Origin: an uncultured SAR116 cluster alpha proteobacterium | GTDB lineage: Bacteria; Pseudomonadota; Alphaproteobacteria; Puniceispirillales; Marisalimonadaceae | Direction: 5' to 3' | Assembly: GCA_902595515.1 (NCBI GenBank) | Contig: CACJQK010000001.1 | Location: 124,001 to 188,000, forward strand | Length of the DNA stretch: 64,000 bases | Shown: positions 1-8,431 of the stretch, one piece after another | How the letters are laid out: each line of letters opens with the position of its first letter | Position numbering within the stretch: the stretch's first letter is position 1 | Made by a program: the position numbers and the translations under genes | The notes under the pieces: generated by a model | The model's input: only the letters and a program-made list of their open reading frames with translations | Database searches by the model: none | What the model was told of the DNA's origin: nothing

Positions 1-270
1 TTTTATTTGAAGCTTAGATAACATTTCACCTATTTGTGGACCTCCTCCATGTACCACAACAGGAAGCATTCCTACTTGTTGTAACAAAACAATATCTTTT
101 GCAAAGCTGTTTACATATTCCTTTTTACCCATTGCATTTCCACCAAACTTTACAACAATAACCTTATTTGCATAACGTTTCATAAAAGGTAGAGTTTCTG
201 TAAGTAAATCAGCTTTTTTCAGCCATTCAGATTGAATTTGATCTTTATTTTTTTTCAATGCTTTAACCAT
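1..270 (-). CDS. argB: Acetylglutamate kinase, N-terminal part (runs off window)
   Basis: ArgB phosphorylates N-acetylglutamate in arginine synthesis. Only the first 90 codons are present; the gene continues past base 1. The ATG is at 270. The translation shows the amino-acid-kinase motifs [10 protein letters not shown] (about residues 40-49) and [10 protein letters not shown] (about residues 72-81), which bind nucleotide and substrate. It lies 62 bases downstream of engB on the same strand, as in the alphaproteobacterial rpmH-rnpA-yidC-engB-argB order. Identification is secure from the two motifs and the context; the C-terminal half cannot be assessed. Confidence 0.93.
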   Translation of the reverse strand, partial: MVKALKKNKDQIQSEWLKKADLLTETLPFMKRYANKVIVVKFGGNAMGKKEYVNSFAKDIVLLQQVGMLPVVVHGGGPQIGEMLSKLQIK

Positions 271-332
271 CTAAAATTTATACCAATATTAGTATCATAT
301 ATTTTTGAATTTAATTATTATTTTATCTTTTT

Positions 333-968
333 TTATGCAAAGCTTGCTAAATATGTTCTCAGCATTCCAATACCATTATTTTTATGACTTGAAGTAACTA
401 TTATTTCAGGGAAAGCAGCTGTATATTTAGAAATAATTTTATTTGAATTTTCTTTCACCTTTATTATTTCTTCATCACTCAATTTATCGATTTTTGTAAG
501 AACTAAAACCCAACTTACTGCTGCTGTATCAAGTTCTTTCATTATAGCTTTATCTAAGTCTCCAATTCCTCGCCTGCTATCAATTAACAGACATACAGTT
601 CTTAATGTTGGTCTACCTTTTAAATACTTTAAAGTAAGAGATGACCATGATTTTATATCTTTCTTTGGTGCTTTTGCATAACCATAACCAGGTAGATCAA
701 CTAATCTAAGCCTATTGCTTTGATAGACAAGGTCAAAAAATATCAGTTGCCTAGTCCTTCCTGGTGTTTGGCTAGTTCTAGCTAAGGTTTTTCTATTTGT
801 AAGGGCATTAACAAGTGAACTTTTACCAACGTTTGATCGTCCTGCAAATGCTACCTCATTACCTTCTTGAGGAGGTATAACGTTAATATCAAGTGCTGCA
901 GCTATGAATTTACAGTCCCCTGAAAAAATTTTTCTAGCTTTTTCAATTTCAAAATCATCATATAACAA
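333..968 (-). CDS. engB: Ribosome-biogenesis GTPase EngB (YihA/YsxC)
   Basis: A small GTPase needed for assembly of the large ribosomal subunit. The 211-residue protein carries the G1 P-loop GRSNVGKSS (about residue 43), the G3 motif DLPGYGYA (about residue 91) and the G4 motif TKIDK (about residue 158), all diagnostic of the TrmE-Era-EngA-EngB-Septin class. The apparent start is TTG at 968, with AGG upstream; there is no in-frame ATG near the N-terminus. It lies 13 bases downstream of yidC, so it is probably cotranscribed. Confidence 0.95.
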   Translation of the reverse strand: MLYDDFEIEKARKIFSGDCKFIAAALDINVIPPQEGNEVAFAGRSNVGKSSLVNALTNRKTLARTSQTPGRTRQLIFFDLVYQSNRLRLVDLPGYGYAKAPKKDIKSWSSLTLKYLKGRPTLRTVCLLIDSRRGIGDLDKAIMKELDTAAVSWVLVLTKIDKLSDEEIIKVKENSNKIISKYTAAFPEIIVTSSHKNNGIGMLRTYLASFA

Positions 969-981
969 GAATTCAACCTAC

Positions 982-2706
982 TTATTTTGACTCTTTATTC
1001 ATCTTATTCATAATTACCCATTGCTGACATATTGAAAGCAGATTATTCCATGTCCAATATATAACTAAACCAGCAGGGAAAGTTGCTAATAAAAATGTAA
1101 ACGCAACTGGCATCCATGCAAATATTTTTGCCTGTATAGGGTCCGGTGGAGTTGGGTTAAGTCTTTGCTGTAAAAACATAGTCACACCCATTAACAACGG
1201 CCAAATACCAATATTTAAAAAGTCTGGCAAAAATGATGTACTGTAGGGAAGCAAACCAAATAGGTTAAAAATACTGGTTGGATCTTGAACAGATAAATCC
1301 TTAATCCACCCAAAAAAAGGTGTTTGCCTCATTTCAATTGAAACAAATAAAACCTTATATAGAGCAAAGAAGACAGGAATCTGAACTAAAATGGGCAAAC
1401 ATCCTGCCGCAGGATTCACTTTTTCTTTTTTATAAAGATTCATCATTTCTTGGTTTAATTTTTGTCGATCGTCACCAACTCTTTCTCTCAATTTTTGTAT
1501 CTGAGGTGTTAGTACTCTCATTTTAGCCATGCTCTTGTACGATTTATTTGCTAATGGAAAAAATAATAATTTAACAATTACTGTTATAGCTAAAATTGCT
1601 AATCCAAAATTACCTAAATAATCATTTGCCCAAGATAAAGCATAAAAGAAAGGTTTCGTTAAAAAATAAAACCAACCAAAATCAATAGCCAAGTCAAAAT
1701 GTTGAATATTAAATTTTTGTTCATATTCGTCAAATAAAGCTAATCTTTTTGCTCCTGCAAATGTCCTTGATAAAAAATCACCTTGAGAGTTTGCAGAAAT
1801 AGTTACAGCATTTCCTAAAAAATCAGTTTGATATTGCCCACCATTTGAACTTAATTTTCTAAAAGTAAAGTTGTATTTCTGGTTTTGATCAGGTAACAGA
1901 GCTGTCATCCAATATTTGTCAGTCAATCCAATCCAACCCCCTGATTCTTCTGGTTTTATATTAATACCCTTTTTGCCAGCCTCTGTTAAATCACCATAAC
2001 TTTGTTCAGACAACGTTCTATCAAAAACTCCAAGTGGACCCTCATGCAATACAAAAAAATCAATTGTTTCTGGTTCACCAGCTCTTCTAATTAAACCATA
2101 AGGATATAAAGTAACTGACTTAGCAGAACTATTTTCTACTCTCTGGTTAACAGTGATCATAAAAGTATCGTCAATACTTATGTCTTGATAAAAATTAATT
2201 CCTTCACCATTATTCCACTTTAAAGTGACAGTTTTTTCAGGAGTTAAAAGATTACTTGATGTCTGCCATAATGTTTTACCATCAGGGACTTTAATCCCAT
2301 CAGGGCTACTCCATCCAAATTCAATAAAATATGGTGTCCTACCATTTGACTTTAATAATAATTTAATCATATCACTGTCAGGCTCGAGCGATTCTCTATA
2401 CTGTGTTAAAGTAATATCATCAATTCTTGCACCCCTTAATGAAATAGACCCAGATACCTCTTTACTTTCCATTGAAATTCTTGGAACTGTTCTATTTTGA
2501 TCAGTTGGTTCAGTATTATCTGATGTAATAATCCCATTACCTACATTTTCAGGCAAAGGAATGTTTGAGGTGTCATTATTTTCTTTAGCGATTTTTTCTT
2601 GTTGATATAAATCTTTTTTGGGATCAACAAATAATATTTGATAGCCTATGAGCACAGCCATAGATAAGCAAATTGCCGCAACTAAATTTCTTGTTTCTGG
2701 ATTCAT
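982..2706 (-). CDS. yidC: Membrane protein insertase YidC
   Basis: YidC inserts and folds inner-membrane proteins, alone or with SecYEG. The 574-residue length fits the Gram-negative type: one N-terminal membrane anchor (about residues 8-27), a large beta-rich periplasmic domain, and a C-terminal bundle of five membrane segments. The core region includes KLLFFPLANKSYKSMAKMR (about residues 378-396) and a conserved cytoplasmic loop that reads NLYKKEKVNPAAGCLPILVQ. It sits between yidD/rnpA and engB in the classical order. Nothing is unusual in the sequence. Confidence 0.97.
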   Translation of the reverse strand: MNPETRNLVAAICLSMAVLIGYQILFVDPKKDLYQQEKIAKENNDTSNIPLPENVGNGIITSDNTEPTDQNRTVPRISMESKEVSGSISLRGARIDDITLTQYRESLEPDSDMIKLLLKSNGRTPYFIEFGWSSPDGIKVPDGKTLWQTSSNLLTPEKTVTLKWNNGEGINFYQDISIDDTFMITVNQRVENSSAKSVTLYPYGLIRRAGEPETIDFFVLHEGPLGVFDRTLSEQSYGDLTEAGKKGINIKPEESGGWIGLTDKYWMTALLPDQNQKYNFTFRKLSSNGGQYQTDFLGNAVTISANSQGDFLSRTFAGAKRLALFDEYEQKFNIQHFDLAIDFGWFYFLTKPFFYALSWANDYLGNFGLAILAITVIVKLLFFPLANKSYKSMAKMRVLTPQIQKLRERVGDDRQKLNQEMMNLYKKEKVNPAAGCLPILVQIPVFFALYKVLFVSIEMRQTPFFGWIKDLSVQDPTSIFNLFGLLPYSTSFLPDFLNIGIWPLLMGVTMFLQQRLNPTPPDPIQAKIFAWMPVAFTFLLATFPAGLVIYWTWNNLLSICQQWVIMNKMNKESK

Positions 2707-2803
2707 TTTTTCTCGCTCAATTATATCTAGAAGAATTACATATCTTATTTTTATATTTGTTTAACCTAAAGTACCTTTTATTAAAAGAAATGAATTAAAT
2801 AAC

Positions 2804-3028
2804 TCATTTTATGGGATCATGTCCACTTTTCCCCCATGGATGACATTTAATAATTCTTTTAAAACCTAACCAAACCCCTTTTTTTAAACCAAACTTGATT
2901 ATCGAATCTTTTGTGTATTCAGAGCAAGTGGGTAAGTATCTACAATTATTTCCTAATAAAGGTGAAATAATATATTTATAAGCATCAATTAAGGTAATTG
3001 AGGAAGATGTTAAAAATCTTTTCATCAT
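2804..3028 (-). CDS. yidD: Membrane protein insertion efficiency factor YidD
   Basis: A small amphipathic membrane-associated protein thought to aid YidC-dependent insertion. At 74 residues it has the family length and the conserved core with YKYIISPLLGNNCRYLPTCS and, near the C-terminus, KCHPWGKSGHDP. The three cysteines at CRYLPTC and KCHPWG are typical. The start overlaps the rnpA stop by four bases (ATGA), which indicates translational coupling. Confidence 0.95.
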   Translation of the reverse strand: MMKRFLTSSSITLIDAYKYIISPLLGNNCRYLPTCSEYTKDSIIKFGLKKGVWLGFKRIIKCHPWGKSGHDPIK

Positions 3029-3366
3029 AATCTACTCAAACATTGTTTCAATTGACTGTGCATCTCAAAAAAGGAAGCTTTTAAAATTGACTGTTTAGCT
3101 ATTAAAACATAACTATATTTTTCTTTAAACAAAATATTATCTTCTTTTAACAAGCTTGAGATTAATGCTCTCATTCTCCTTTTTGCCCTATTTCTTTTTA
3201 CTGCATTACCAATTCTTTTAGTGGCTGTGAAACCAAACATCAGCCCTTCATCTGATATATTAGGGTTACAATACTCTTGTAAAATGAAATTTTTGTTATG
3301 GGTTTTTTTCCCAAACTTATTTGATAAAACAAAATCTCTTCTCTTCTTTAAAGTTACAAGTTTCAT
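3025..3366 (-). CDS. rnpA: Ribonuclease P protein component
   Basis: The protein subunit of RNase P, which matures tRNA 5' ends. The 113-residue basic protein has the RNA-binding signature with KRIGNAVKRNRAKRRMR (about residues 50-66) and begins with the usual LKKRRDFVL motif. It lies between rpmH and yidD on the same strand, the near-universal bacterial arrangement. Confidence 0.96.
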   Translation of the reverse strand: MKLVTLKKRRDFVLSNKFGKKTHNKNFILQEYCNPNISDEGLMFGFTATKRIGNAVKRNRAKRRMRALISSLLKEDNILFKEKYSYVLIAKQSILKASFFEMHSQLKQCLSRL

Positions 3367-3424
3367 TTTACCATCTCATAAGCTATTAACTTAACCAACA
3401 AGATAAAGAAATAATCAAGAAAAT

Positions 3425-3559
3425 TTAAGCTGAGAGCTTTTTTCTTCCTTTAGCTCTTCTACTACGAATTACATTTCTTCCACCAACAGTAGACATTCTG
3501 GATCTATATCCATGTCGTCTTTTTCTTACTAAATTACTAGGTTGAAATGTACGCTTCAT
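3425..3559 (-). CDS. rpmH: 50S ribosomal protein L34
   Basis: L34 is a very small basic protein of the large subunit. The 44-codon frame begins [20 protein letters not shown] and continues with [19 protein letters not shown], the standard L34 sequence. The ATG at 3559 is preceded by GGAAAG at normal spacing. It heads the minus-strand rpmH-rnpA-yidD-yidC block. Confidence 0.97.
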   Translation of the reverse strand: MKRTFQPSNLVRKRRHGYRSRMSTVGGRNVIRSRRAKGRKKLSA

Positions 3560-3632
3560 TGCTTTCCTGTATTAGACACAGCCTCTCGATTTAATTTATG
3601 TTTAGACGCTTTGTGACAGTTAGTCAATATGA

Positions 3633-4124
3633 TTATTTTTGTGTACGCTCAGAGATTGTAGGAGCTGGCTTCATTTCCATATCCCAAGGAAAATATATCC
3701 ATGTATCTTGAGAAACTTCTGTTATAAAAGTATCAACTTGTTCTCTACCACTTGGTTTAGCATATACTGTTGCATAATGAGCATTAGGTAAACTTGATCT
3801 TATAGCTTTAATAGTTTCACCAGTATCTACAAGATCATCAACTATTAGCCAACCTTCGCCATTATTTGCAACACTAGATTCTTTTAAAACTTTTATTTCA
3901 CCCTTAGTTTTTTGGTTATAAGATAAAACACAAAATGTATCTATTAATCTGATATCTAATTCTCTAGCTACTATGGCCGCAGGTACCAGCCCTCCTCTTG
4001 TAACAGCAATTATTCCTTTATAGGGCTTCAGTTCCGATAAACGCCAAGCTAAGGCTTTACTATTTCTGTGTATTTCTTCCCAAGACACTGGAAAAGATTT
4101 GTCATATGTATTTGTGTTATTCAT
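3633..4124 (-). CDS. gpt: Xanthine/guanine phosphoribosyltransferase
   Basis: A purine-salvage enzyme that transfers phosphoribose from PRPP to guanine or xanthine. The 163-residue protein resembles E. coli Gpt in length, with an early VTRGGLVPA loop (about residue 42) and the PRPP-binding motif [11 protein letters not shown] (about residues 93-103). The C-terminal IYFPWDME segment is typical of the XGPRT branch. It is separate from the rpmH block by a 73-base gap and may have its own promoter. Confidence 0.88.
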   Translation of the reverse strand: MNNTNTYDKSFPVSWEEIHRNSKALAWRLSELKPYKGIIAVTRGGLVPAAIVARELDIRLIDTFCVLSYNQKTKGEIKVLKESSVANNGEGWLIVDDLVDTGETIKAIRSSLPNAHYATVYAKPSGREQVDTFITEVSQDTWIYFPWDMEMKPAPTISERTQK

Positions 4125-4245
4125 GTAATATATATAAATGTAAAGTTAATATTTTCTACACTAAAATTAACAAAAATATAATATTTATTTTCTTACTTGA
4201 TTATAACAATTTATGTAGATAACTATTATAAACATTTTATAAAGT

Positions 4246-4322
4246 GCGCTCGTAGCTCAGCTGGATAGAGCACTAGACTACGAATCTAGGGGTCAGGGGT
4301 TCGAATCCTCTCGAGCGCACCA
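4246..4322 (+). tRNA. tRNA-Arg (anticodon ACG)
   Basis: A full cloverleaf can be drawn. The acceptor stem pairs GCGCTCG (4246-4252) with CGAGCGC (4312-4318), followed by discriminator A and an encoded CCA (4320-4322). The D stem is GCTC/GAGC. The anticodon stem CTAGA/TCTAG encloses loop CTACGAA, with anticodon ACG at 4280-4282. The T arm is AGGGG-TTCGAAT-CCTCT. The wobble A is presumably edited to inosine to read CGU/CGC/CGA. A decayed integrase start lies just downstream, suggesting this tRNA once served as an attachment site. Confidence 0.97.
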
Positions 4323-4423
4323 ATTCTTTTTATTAATATCAATTAGTTAAAAGAATGAATATTAAACACCCCAAAGAATACTCAGTTTTGACACAGGTTT
4401 GACAAAGTGAAAGGAGTCAAATT

Positions 4424-4618
4424 ATGGGATGTGTAAAAAAAAGAGGTAATTCTTGGAACGCTCAAGTTATAATTTCTGAATGGAGAATTTTTACAAAAAA
4501 ATTTAAACTAAATTAGATGCAACTAAATGGGTGTCTATTTGTTATAACTGTGTTAGAAAAATAAGAAGTGTAAATATTAAATTTGTCCCCAACAAAAATT
4601 TATATTCAATTATTTAAG
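4424..4618 (+). pseudogene. Tyrosine recombinase (integrase) N-terminal remnant, frameshifted
   Basis: The ATG at 4424, with AAAGGAG upstream, opens a 30-codon frame starting MGCVKKRGNSWNAQV and containing FTKKF, the usual opening of the arm-binding domain of phage or island integrases. It stops at 4514. In the -1 frame from 4507 the family pattern resumes as TKLDATKWV, so one A appears to be missing in an A-rich stretch near 4505. The catalytic domain is absent: downstream reading ends at about 4618 without an R-H-R-Y core. Its position about 100 bases after tRNA-Arg is typical of an integrated element. This is a relic, not a working gene. Confidence 0.6.
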
Positions 4619-5032
4619 GTGAAAATATGATACAAAATTATATTAATTGGGAAAAAAACAAATAAATTTGTGGAAAGAAAATATTGGTGTTTCCGATCAT
4701 GGAGTTGCATGGGTATCATTCATCAAAGGTATTTTAGTAGGATTGTTAGTTTATCACTTTTTTATAGTTTAAGATTTCAAAGGTAGTTAAATATTATGAG
4801 TAAAGATTTTACAGTTTTTTTGGTGGTTGCAGGTTTTTTAGTTTTATTAAAAGGTTATATATTTTTTAATATAAACCCTGCTATGTACCTCAACCCTATA
4901 TTAAATTAGTGTTGGTCAGTTTACCCCTACGCCAAAAAATTCAAAAGTATATTAGGTATGGTCGTTACTTTATTATTTTTTTTTGTTGATTTTTATTTGA
5001 TTAAAGTTAACAGGTGATTTTATATATTTGGT
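4619..5032. other. Gene-poor stretch with small-ORF debris
   Basis: No normal gene is visible. From 4627 a frame starts MIQNYINWEK and stops at 4663. An overlapping frame from 4665 continues with NLWKENIGVSDHGVAW and a hydrophobic tail ending near 4770, so together they look like a frameshifted small membrane protein. A second small hydrophobic frame (4796-4909) is listed separately. The last 120 bases are AT-rich without recognisable coding signal. With the integrase remnant just upstream, the stretch reads as the decayed edge of an inserted element. Confidence 0.4.
4796..4909 (+). CDS. Possible 37-residue membrane peptide
   Basis: ATG at 4796, stop TAG at 4907. The product begins MSKDFTVFLVVAGFLVLLKG and holds one clear hydrophobic segment (about residues 6-22), followed by an FFNINPAMYLNP tail. 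There is no convincing Shine-Dalgarno sequence and no recognised family. It could be a genuine single-span mini-protein or remnant sequence of the decayed tract around it; I cannot decide. Confidence 0.25.
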   Translation: MSKDFTVFLVVAGFLVLLKGYIFFNINPAMYLNPILN

Positions 5033-5063
5033 TATGTCTGACAAATTTAATTTGTCAGACATA
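5033..5063. terminator. Strong inverted repeat, probable bidirectional terminator
   Basis: A perfect 13-bp stem, TATGTCTGACAAA (5033-5045) with TTTGTCAGACATA (5051-5063), surrounds a 5-base loop; one further T-A pair can close inside. It lies 14 bases beyond the stop of the minus-strand binding-protein gene and so ends the amino-acid ABC operon. On the plus strand it is followed by a T-rich run. Confidence 0.65.
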
Positions 5064-5077
5064 TACTAATTGATTTT

Positions 5078-5863
5078 TTATAACGATGGTAGAGATGGTA
5101 GATCTTGACCTAACCATTTAAGTGAAATTTTATTAAGATCACCACCTAGTTTCTTATGAAGAATAAAAACATTTACCCATCTTAATAAATCTTCATTTCC
5201 TTTTTTAACTCCAATAAAGCAAGGGCTATCTTTGATTATAAACTTTCTTTCTAAATCAAAATCAGGATTAGCCTCTGTTACTGAAGCTGCAACAGTATTT
5301 CCAGCAACAAGTACTTGGACTTGTTTTGACTTTATAGCACTTAATGTTGCTGCGTTATCGCCAAATCTTGTTATTTTAGCACCCTTAGGAGCCATTTTAG
5401 TTAATTCTAAATCTTCTAATGTTCCTCCTGTAACACCAATTGTGAGGCCATCTAAATCTGAATAAGAAGAAACTTTAACCGAGGATGGAGCAAAAACACC
5501 AGAATAAAATGGTGCATATGCGCTGGAAAAATTTATTGACTTAGCTCTTGAGGGATTAGCACCCATTGTGGATATAACTAAATCAACCTTATCTGTTTCG
5601 AGAAAAGGAATTCTTTGTTTTGAAACCACTGGTACAATTTTTAGCTTAACTCCTAAATCCTTTGCAATAAGCTTAGCTACATCAACATCATAACCTTCAT
5701 GTTCTCCAGTTTTGCCAACTGATCCAAAAGGTGCAAAAGCTTCAGGAACGGCTATTTTTACTTCACCATTTTTAAGTATTTCATCTAAGTCGGCAGCATT
5801 TGTTGAAAAATTCATAAAGAATAAACTTAATATGAATCCATATATCATTTTTTTTGAAAACAT
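5078..5863 (-). CDS. Polar amino-acid ABC transporter, periplasmic binding protein (family 3)
   Basis: This protein captures an amino acid in the periplasm and delivers it to the two permeases encoded just upstream. I place the start at ATG 5863, ten codons inside the longest frame, because GAAAGGA lies 8 bases before it and it opens a clean signal peptide (MFSKKMIYGFILSLFF, cleaved near NAADL). The 261-residue protein has the SBP_bac_3 pattern: an early VAVPEAFAPFG-like strand (here KIAVPEAFAPFG), GYDVDVAKLIAKDLG (about residues 57-71), DLVISTMGANPSRAKSINFS and IGVTGGTLEDLE. It is the last gene of its operon. The exact amino acid is unknown. Confidence 0.88.
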   Translation of the reverse strand: MFSKKMIYGFILSLFFMNFSTNAADLDEILKNGEVKIAVPEAFAPFGSVGKTGEHEGYDVDVAKLIAKDLGVKLKIVPVVSKQRIPFLETDKVDLVISTMGANPSRAKSINFSSAYAPFYSGVFAPSSVKVSSYSDLDGLTIGVTGGTLEDLELTKMAPKGAKITRFGDNAATLSAIKSKQVQVLVAGNTVAASVTEANPDFDLERKFIIKDSPCFIGVKKGNEDLLRWVNVFILHKKLGGDLNKISLKWLGQDLPSLPSL

Positions 5864-5882
5864 TTTTTTTCCTTTCAATTTA

Positions 5883-6566
5883 TTAATTTTCAATTGCGTA
5901 TTTTTTTTCTAAGTGTTTTGCGTAAATAGCTAGGGGGTAACACAGGCAGAAATACAAAACTGCCATAATAGGAAAGATTATAAATGGCTCAGATCCTATC
6001 ACCGGAGCATTCGCCCATCTTTTTCCTAATAACATTAAATCTTGAAAACCAATTATATATGCTAGGGAAGTGCCTTTTATAATTTGAATTAGAAAGCTTA
6101 CTGTAGGTGCAATACTATATTTATAAACTTGAGGTATTATTATAAGTCTTAAAATCTGCAAGAAATTAAAATTTAGAGCAACTGCTCCTTCCCATTGTCC
6201 TTTAGGTATGGCTAAAATTGCTCCTCTCCACACTTCTGCTAGATATGCCGAAGTAAAAACTACCAATGATATACTAGCAGCATACCAAGGGTTGAAGTCT
6301 TGTCCGATAAAACGTGGAATTCCTAATCCAATAATAAATAATAACATTAGTAGAGGTAAAGATTGGAACAACCAAATATACGAAAAGCTAATATAATTCA
6401 AAATTTTTGATGGATATATTCTTAAAAAAGTTACTAATAAAGCAAGCAATCCACCACCAATAAAAGCTATTAATGATAAATAGATTGTGAATCTAGTAGC
6501 CGATATTAGTTGTGCTATAATTATCCCCAATGGCTTATCAAAAATTTCAATCAATATCTCTTGCAT
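5883..6566 (-). CDS. Polar amino-acid ABC transporter permease (HisM/GlnP type)
   Basis: An inner-membrane permease of the amino-acid ABC type, 227 residues with about five membrane segments. It shows the EAA-loop region with WEGAVALNFNFLQILRLIIIPQ (conserved E, A, and G/N positions) followed by hydrophobic helices. Its ATG at 6566 directly follows the stop of the preceding permease gene, implying translational coupling, and the binding-protein gene starts 19 bases after its own stop. It probably forms a heterodimer with the 6567-7241 product. No ATPase gene is in the operon. Confidence 0.88.
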   Translation of the reverse strand: MQEILIEIFDKPLGIIIAQLISATRFTIYLSLIAFIGGGLLALLVTFLRIYPSKILNYISFSYIWLFQSLPLLMLLFIIGLGIPRFIGQDFNPWYAASISLVVFTSAYLAEVWRGAILAIPKGQWEGAVALNFNFLQILRLIIIPQVYKYSIAPTVSFLIQIIKGTSLAYIIGFQDLMLLGKRWANAPVIGSEPFIIFPIMAVLYFCLCYPLAIYAKHLEKKYAIEN

Positions 6567-7241
6567 TCACATTCTCTTTTTTAATGTTTTATTAAAAACA
6601 ACTTCTAAAGTTGTTTTTAATAATAAAGAAAGAGCAACGTATAAAATCGATAAAACAATAAATATTTCAAAAGTTCTGAACGTCCTGCTATCAATATATA
6701 AGCCAGCATGAGTGAGATCATTGACACCAATCTCAGAAATAATTCCTGTAGTTAAAAAAATAAAAATAAATTGGCTTGATAATGAAGGAAACATTTTAAT
6801 CAATGTGTGAGGAAGCACAATTTTTCTGAATATTGTCATTTTATTTAAATTTAAAGAATATGCAGCCTCTAGTTGACTGTTCGGAGTAGAGTTAAATCCT
6901 GACCTTAATATTTCTCCAAAATATCCTGTAAAATTTATGGTTAATGCTAGAAGCGCGTGTGCCCAAAAGGGCCACACATATTGAAATATTAATGGCAAAC
7001 CAAAGGTAACAAAAAATAATTGAACTATTAATGGAGTGTTGCGAATAAAATCAATCCAACAAATAGATAAATAGTTTAGTGGTTTTACTTTCCAATAAAT
7101 TGATGCAGCTAAAATAAATGCTATTATAAATCCAAGACCGCCTGAGATAATTGTTAAGCTAGAGCTTATAAATATCCCCTCGAGTATAAGACTCATATAT
7201 TCTGATGATCTATAAATTTCAAAAAAGCGAAAGTCAAACAT
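6567..7241 (-). CDS. Polar amino-acid ABC transporter permease
   Basis: The first gene of the operon, 224 residues, with the His/Glu/Gln/Arg/opine permease layout. N-terminal helices are followed by an LNKMTIFRKIVLPH segment, which matches the EAA loop, and by further membrane segments. It is the paralogue and likely partner of the permease downstream. The intergenic region 7242-7490 must contain its promoter, because the next gene on the other side reads the opposite way. The ATPase must come from elsewhere in the genome or be shared. Confidence 0.87.
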   Translation of the reverse strand: MFDFRFFEIYRSSEYMSLILEGIFISSSLTIISGGLGFIIAFILAASIYWKVKPLNYLSICWIDFIRNTPLIVQLFFVTFGLPLIFQYVWPFWAHALLALTINFTGYFGEILRSGFNSTPNSQLEAAYSLNLNKMTIFRKIVLPHTLIKMFPSLSSQFIFIFLTTGIISEIGVNDLTHAGLYIDSRTFRTFEIFIVLSILYVALSLLLKTTLEVVFNKTLKKRM

Positions 7242-7490
7242 CTTATAAAATTAACCAACCTATTAGATAGAATTTGAATAGACTAAAGATTAATAAGTAA
7301 AAATATGTTATTAAATGTTTGTGGCGACTAAAAATATGTCAAAGGATGGTCATTTGTAATTTATGATTAATTATTAGTCATAAATAAAAAAATTATCAAT
7401 CAGAAGCAGTTAAAAAAAATTTCATCCTTAAATTTAATCATTAGAAACAGAATTATTTTATTTTTAATATTATTTTGTTTAATTTAAAAT

Positions 7491-8212
7491 ATGATAAAAA
7501 TTATTTTCAGTAGAAAAGGCCTCGATAGCACTGCTGGCGGTATACCTAGTCCTAAAAAAGGAAAAAATATTCAAAGTTTTCCAATCCCATATAAAACAAA
7601 CACTCTAACTTCATATGAGTATCTTGGTTTTGGTAGAGAAATAAATCAGTTATCTAAAAAAAAGATTAAACCTTCAGATACTTGTCATTATGATCCCAAC
7701 TTAGAAACTGGTCAGTTTGGTCAAGTAGGAGCTGCTCAAACACATCTTGAAAATAATGGGGTTGAAATAGGTGATATTTTTCTATTTTGGGGATGGTTTA
7801 GACAAACTGTCGAATTTCAAAATAAAATTTCATTTTCAAAAACTGATCCTGGTCACTATAGGATGTTTGGTTGGTTTCAGATTGGAAAAATTATAAAACT
7901 TGGAGATGACCCAACTTGGTATTTAAAAGAGAAACCAAACCCAAGTTCGCACCCTCACACCATTGGTAAATGGAAAAAAAATAATACTCTTTACATTGCA
8001 AAAAAAAATCTAAATGGATTTGTCCTAAGTGGTTAAATCCTAAACATGGTGGTTGTGGCATGTCATATCACAAAAATCTCAGCAGATGGAAAGAAAATAT
8101 AGTAGACATTGTTGGACGCGGCCAAGAGTTTGTTGCCAAACCTAAAAATGATAAAGAATGTAAAAAATGGTTAATGTCTATTTTTCAATCAGTTGATTTC
8201 AAGAAAATATAA
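7491..8212 (+). pseudogene. Nmad3-family (nucleotide modification associated) protein, frameshifted
   Basis: The first frame (7491-8036) starts MIKIIFSRKGLDSTAGGIPS, the characteristic opening of the Nmad3 family, a family predicted by comparative genomics to act in modified-nucleotide metabolism in phages and bacteria. It goes on with FGQVGAAQTHLENNGV and GDIFLFWGWFR. The frame ends early, but family-like sequence continues in the -1 frame from about 8012 (KWICPKWLNPKHGGCGMSYH and onward) to the TAA at 8210-8212. The break falls in a run of nine A (8000-8008); a tenth A would restore one frame of about 240 codons. So this is a recent pseudogene, a sequencing or assembly error, or polymerase-slippage expression. 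The biochemical function of the family is not established here. Confidence 0.7.
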
Positions 8213-8335
8213 ACGTTTAGACTAATAATAATTTTATAAATAAAGTAAAATGCTTTTAAGTTTTAAATTAAACTGACAAATTAAATCATTTATTGAAGAG
8301 ATCATTAATATTATCTTTGGAGTTGGGTATCAGTA

Positions 8336-8428
8336 ATGAGTAAATTGGGAATTATTTTAATAATTTTATTTGTAATTTTTGTATTTTTTCCAACTATGTC
8401 TTATTGGATTAATCAGTGGAGTTTTTAA
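8336..8428 (+). CDS. Possible 30-residue membrane peptide
   Basis: ATG at 8336, stop TAA at 8426-8428. The product starts MSKLGIILIILFVIFVFFPT and ends SYWINQWSF, a single hydrophobic span. GGAG lies upstream, but at long spacing. It ends 3 bases before the next gene (8432), so it may be the first cistron of the small-gene cluster 8336-9200. No family is recognised and it could be a chance frame. Confidence 0.3.
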   Translation: MSKLGIILIILFVIFVFFPTMSYWINQWSF

Positions 8429-8431
8429 AAG

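Noticed and set aside
4190-4240. Possible promoter for tRNA-Arg (TTGATT and TATTAT)
   Set aside because: The spacing is 21 bases, too long for a normal sigma-70 promoter, and such AT-rich hexamers are common here.
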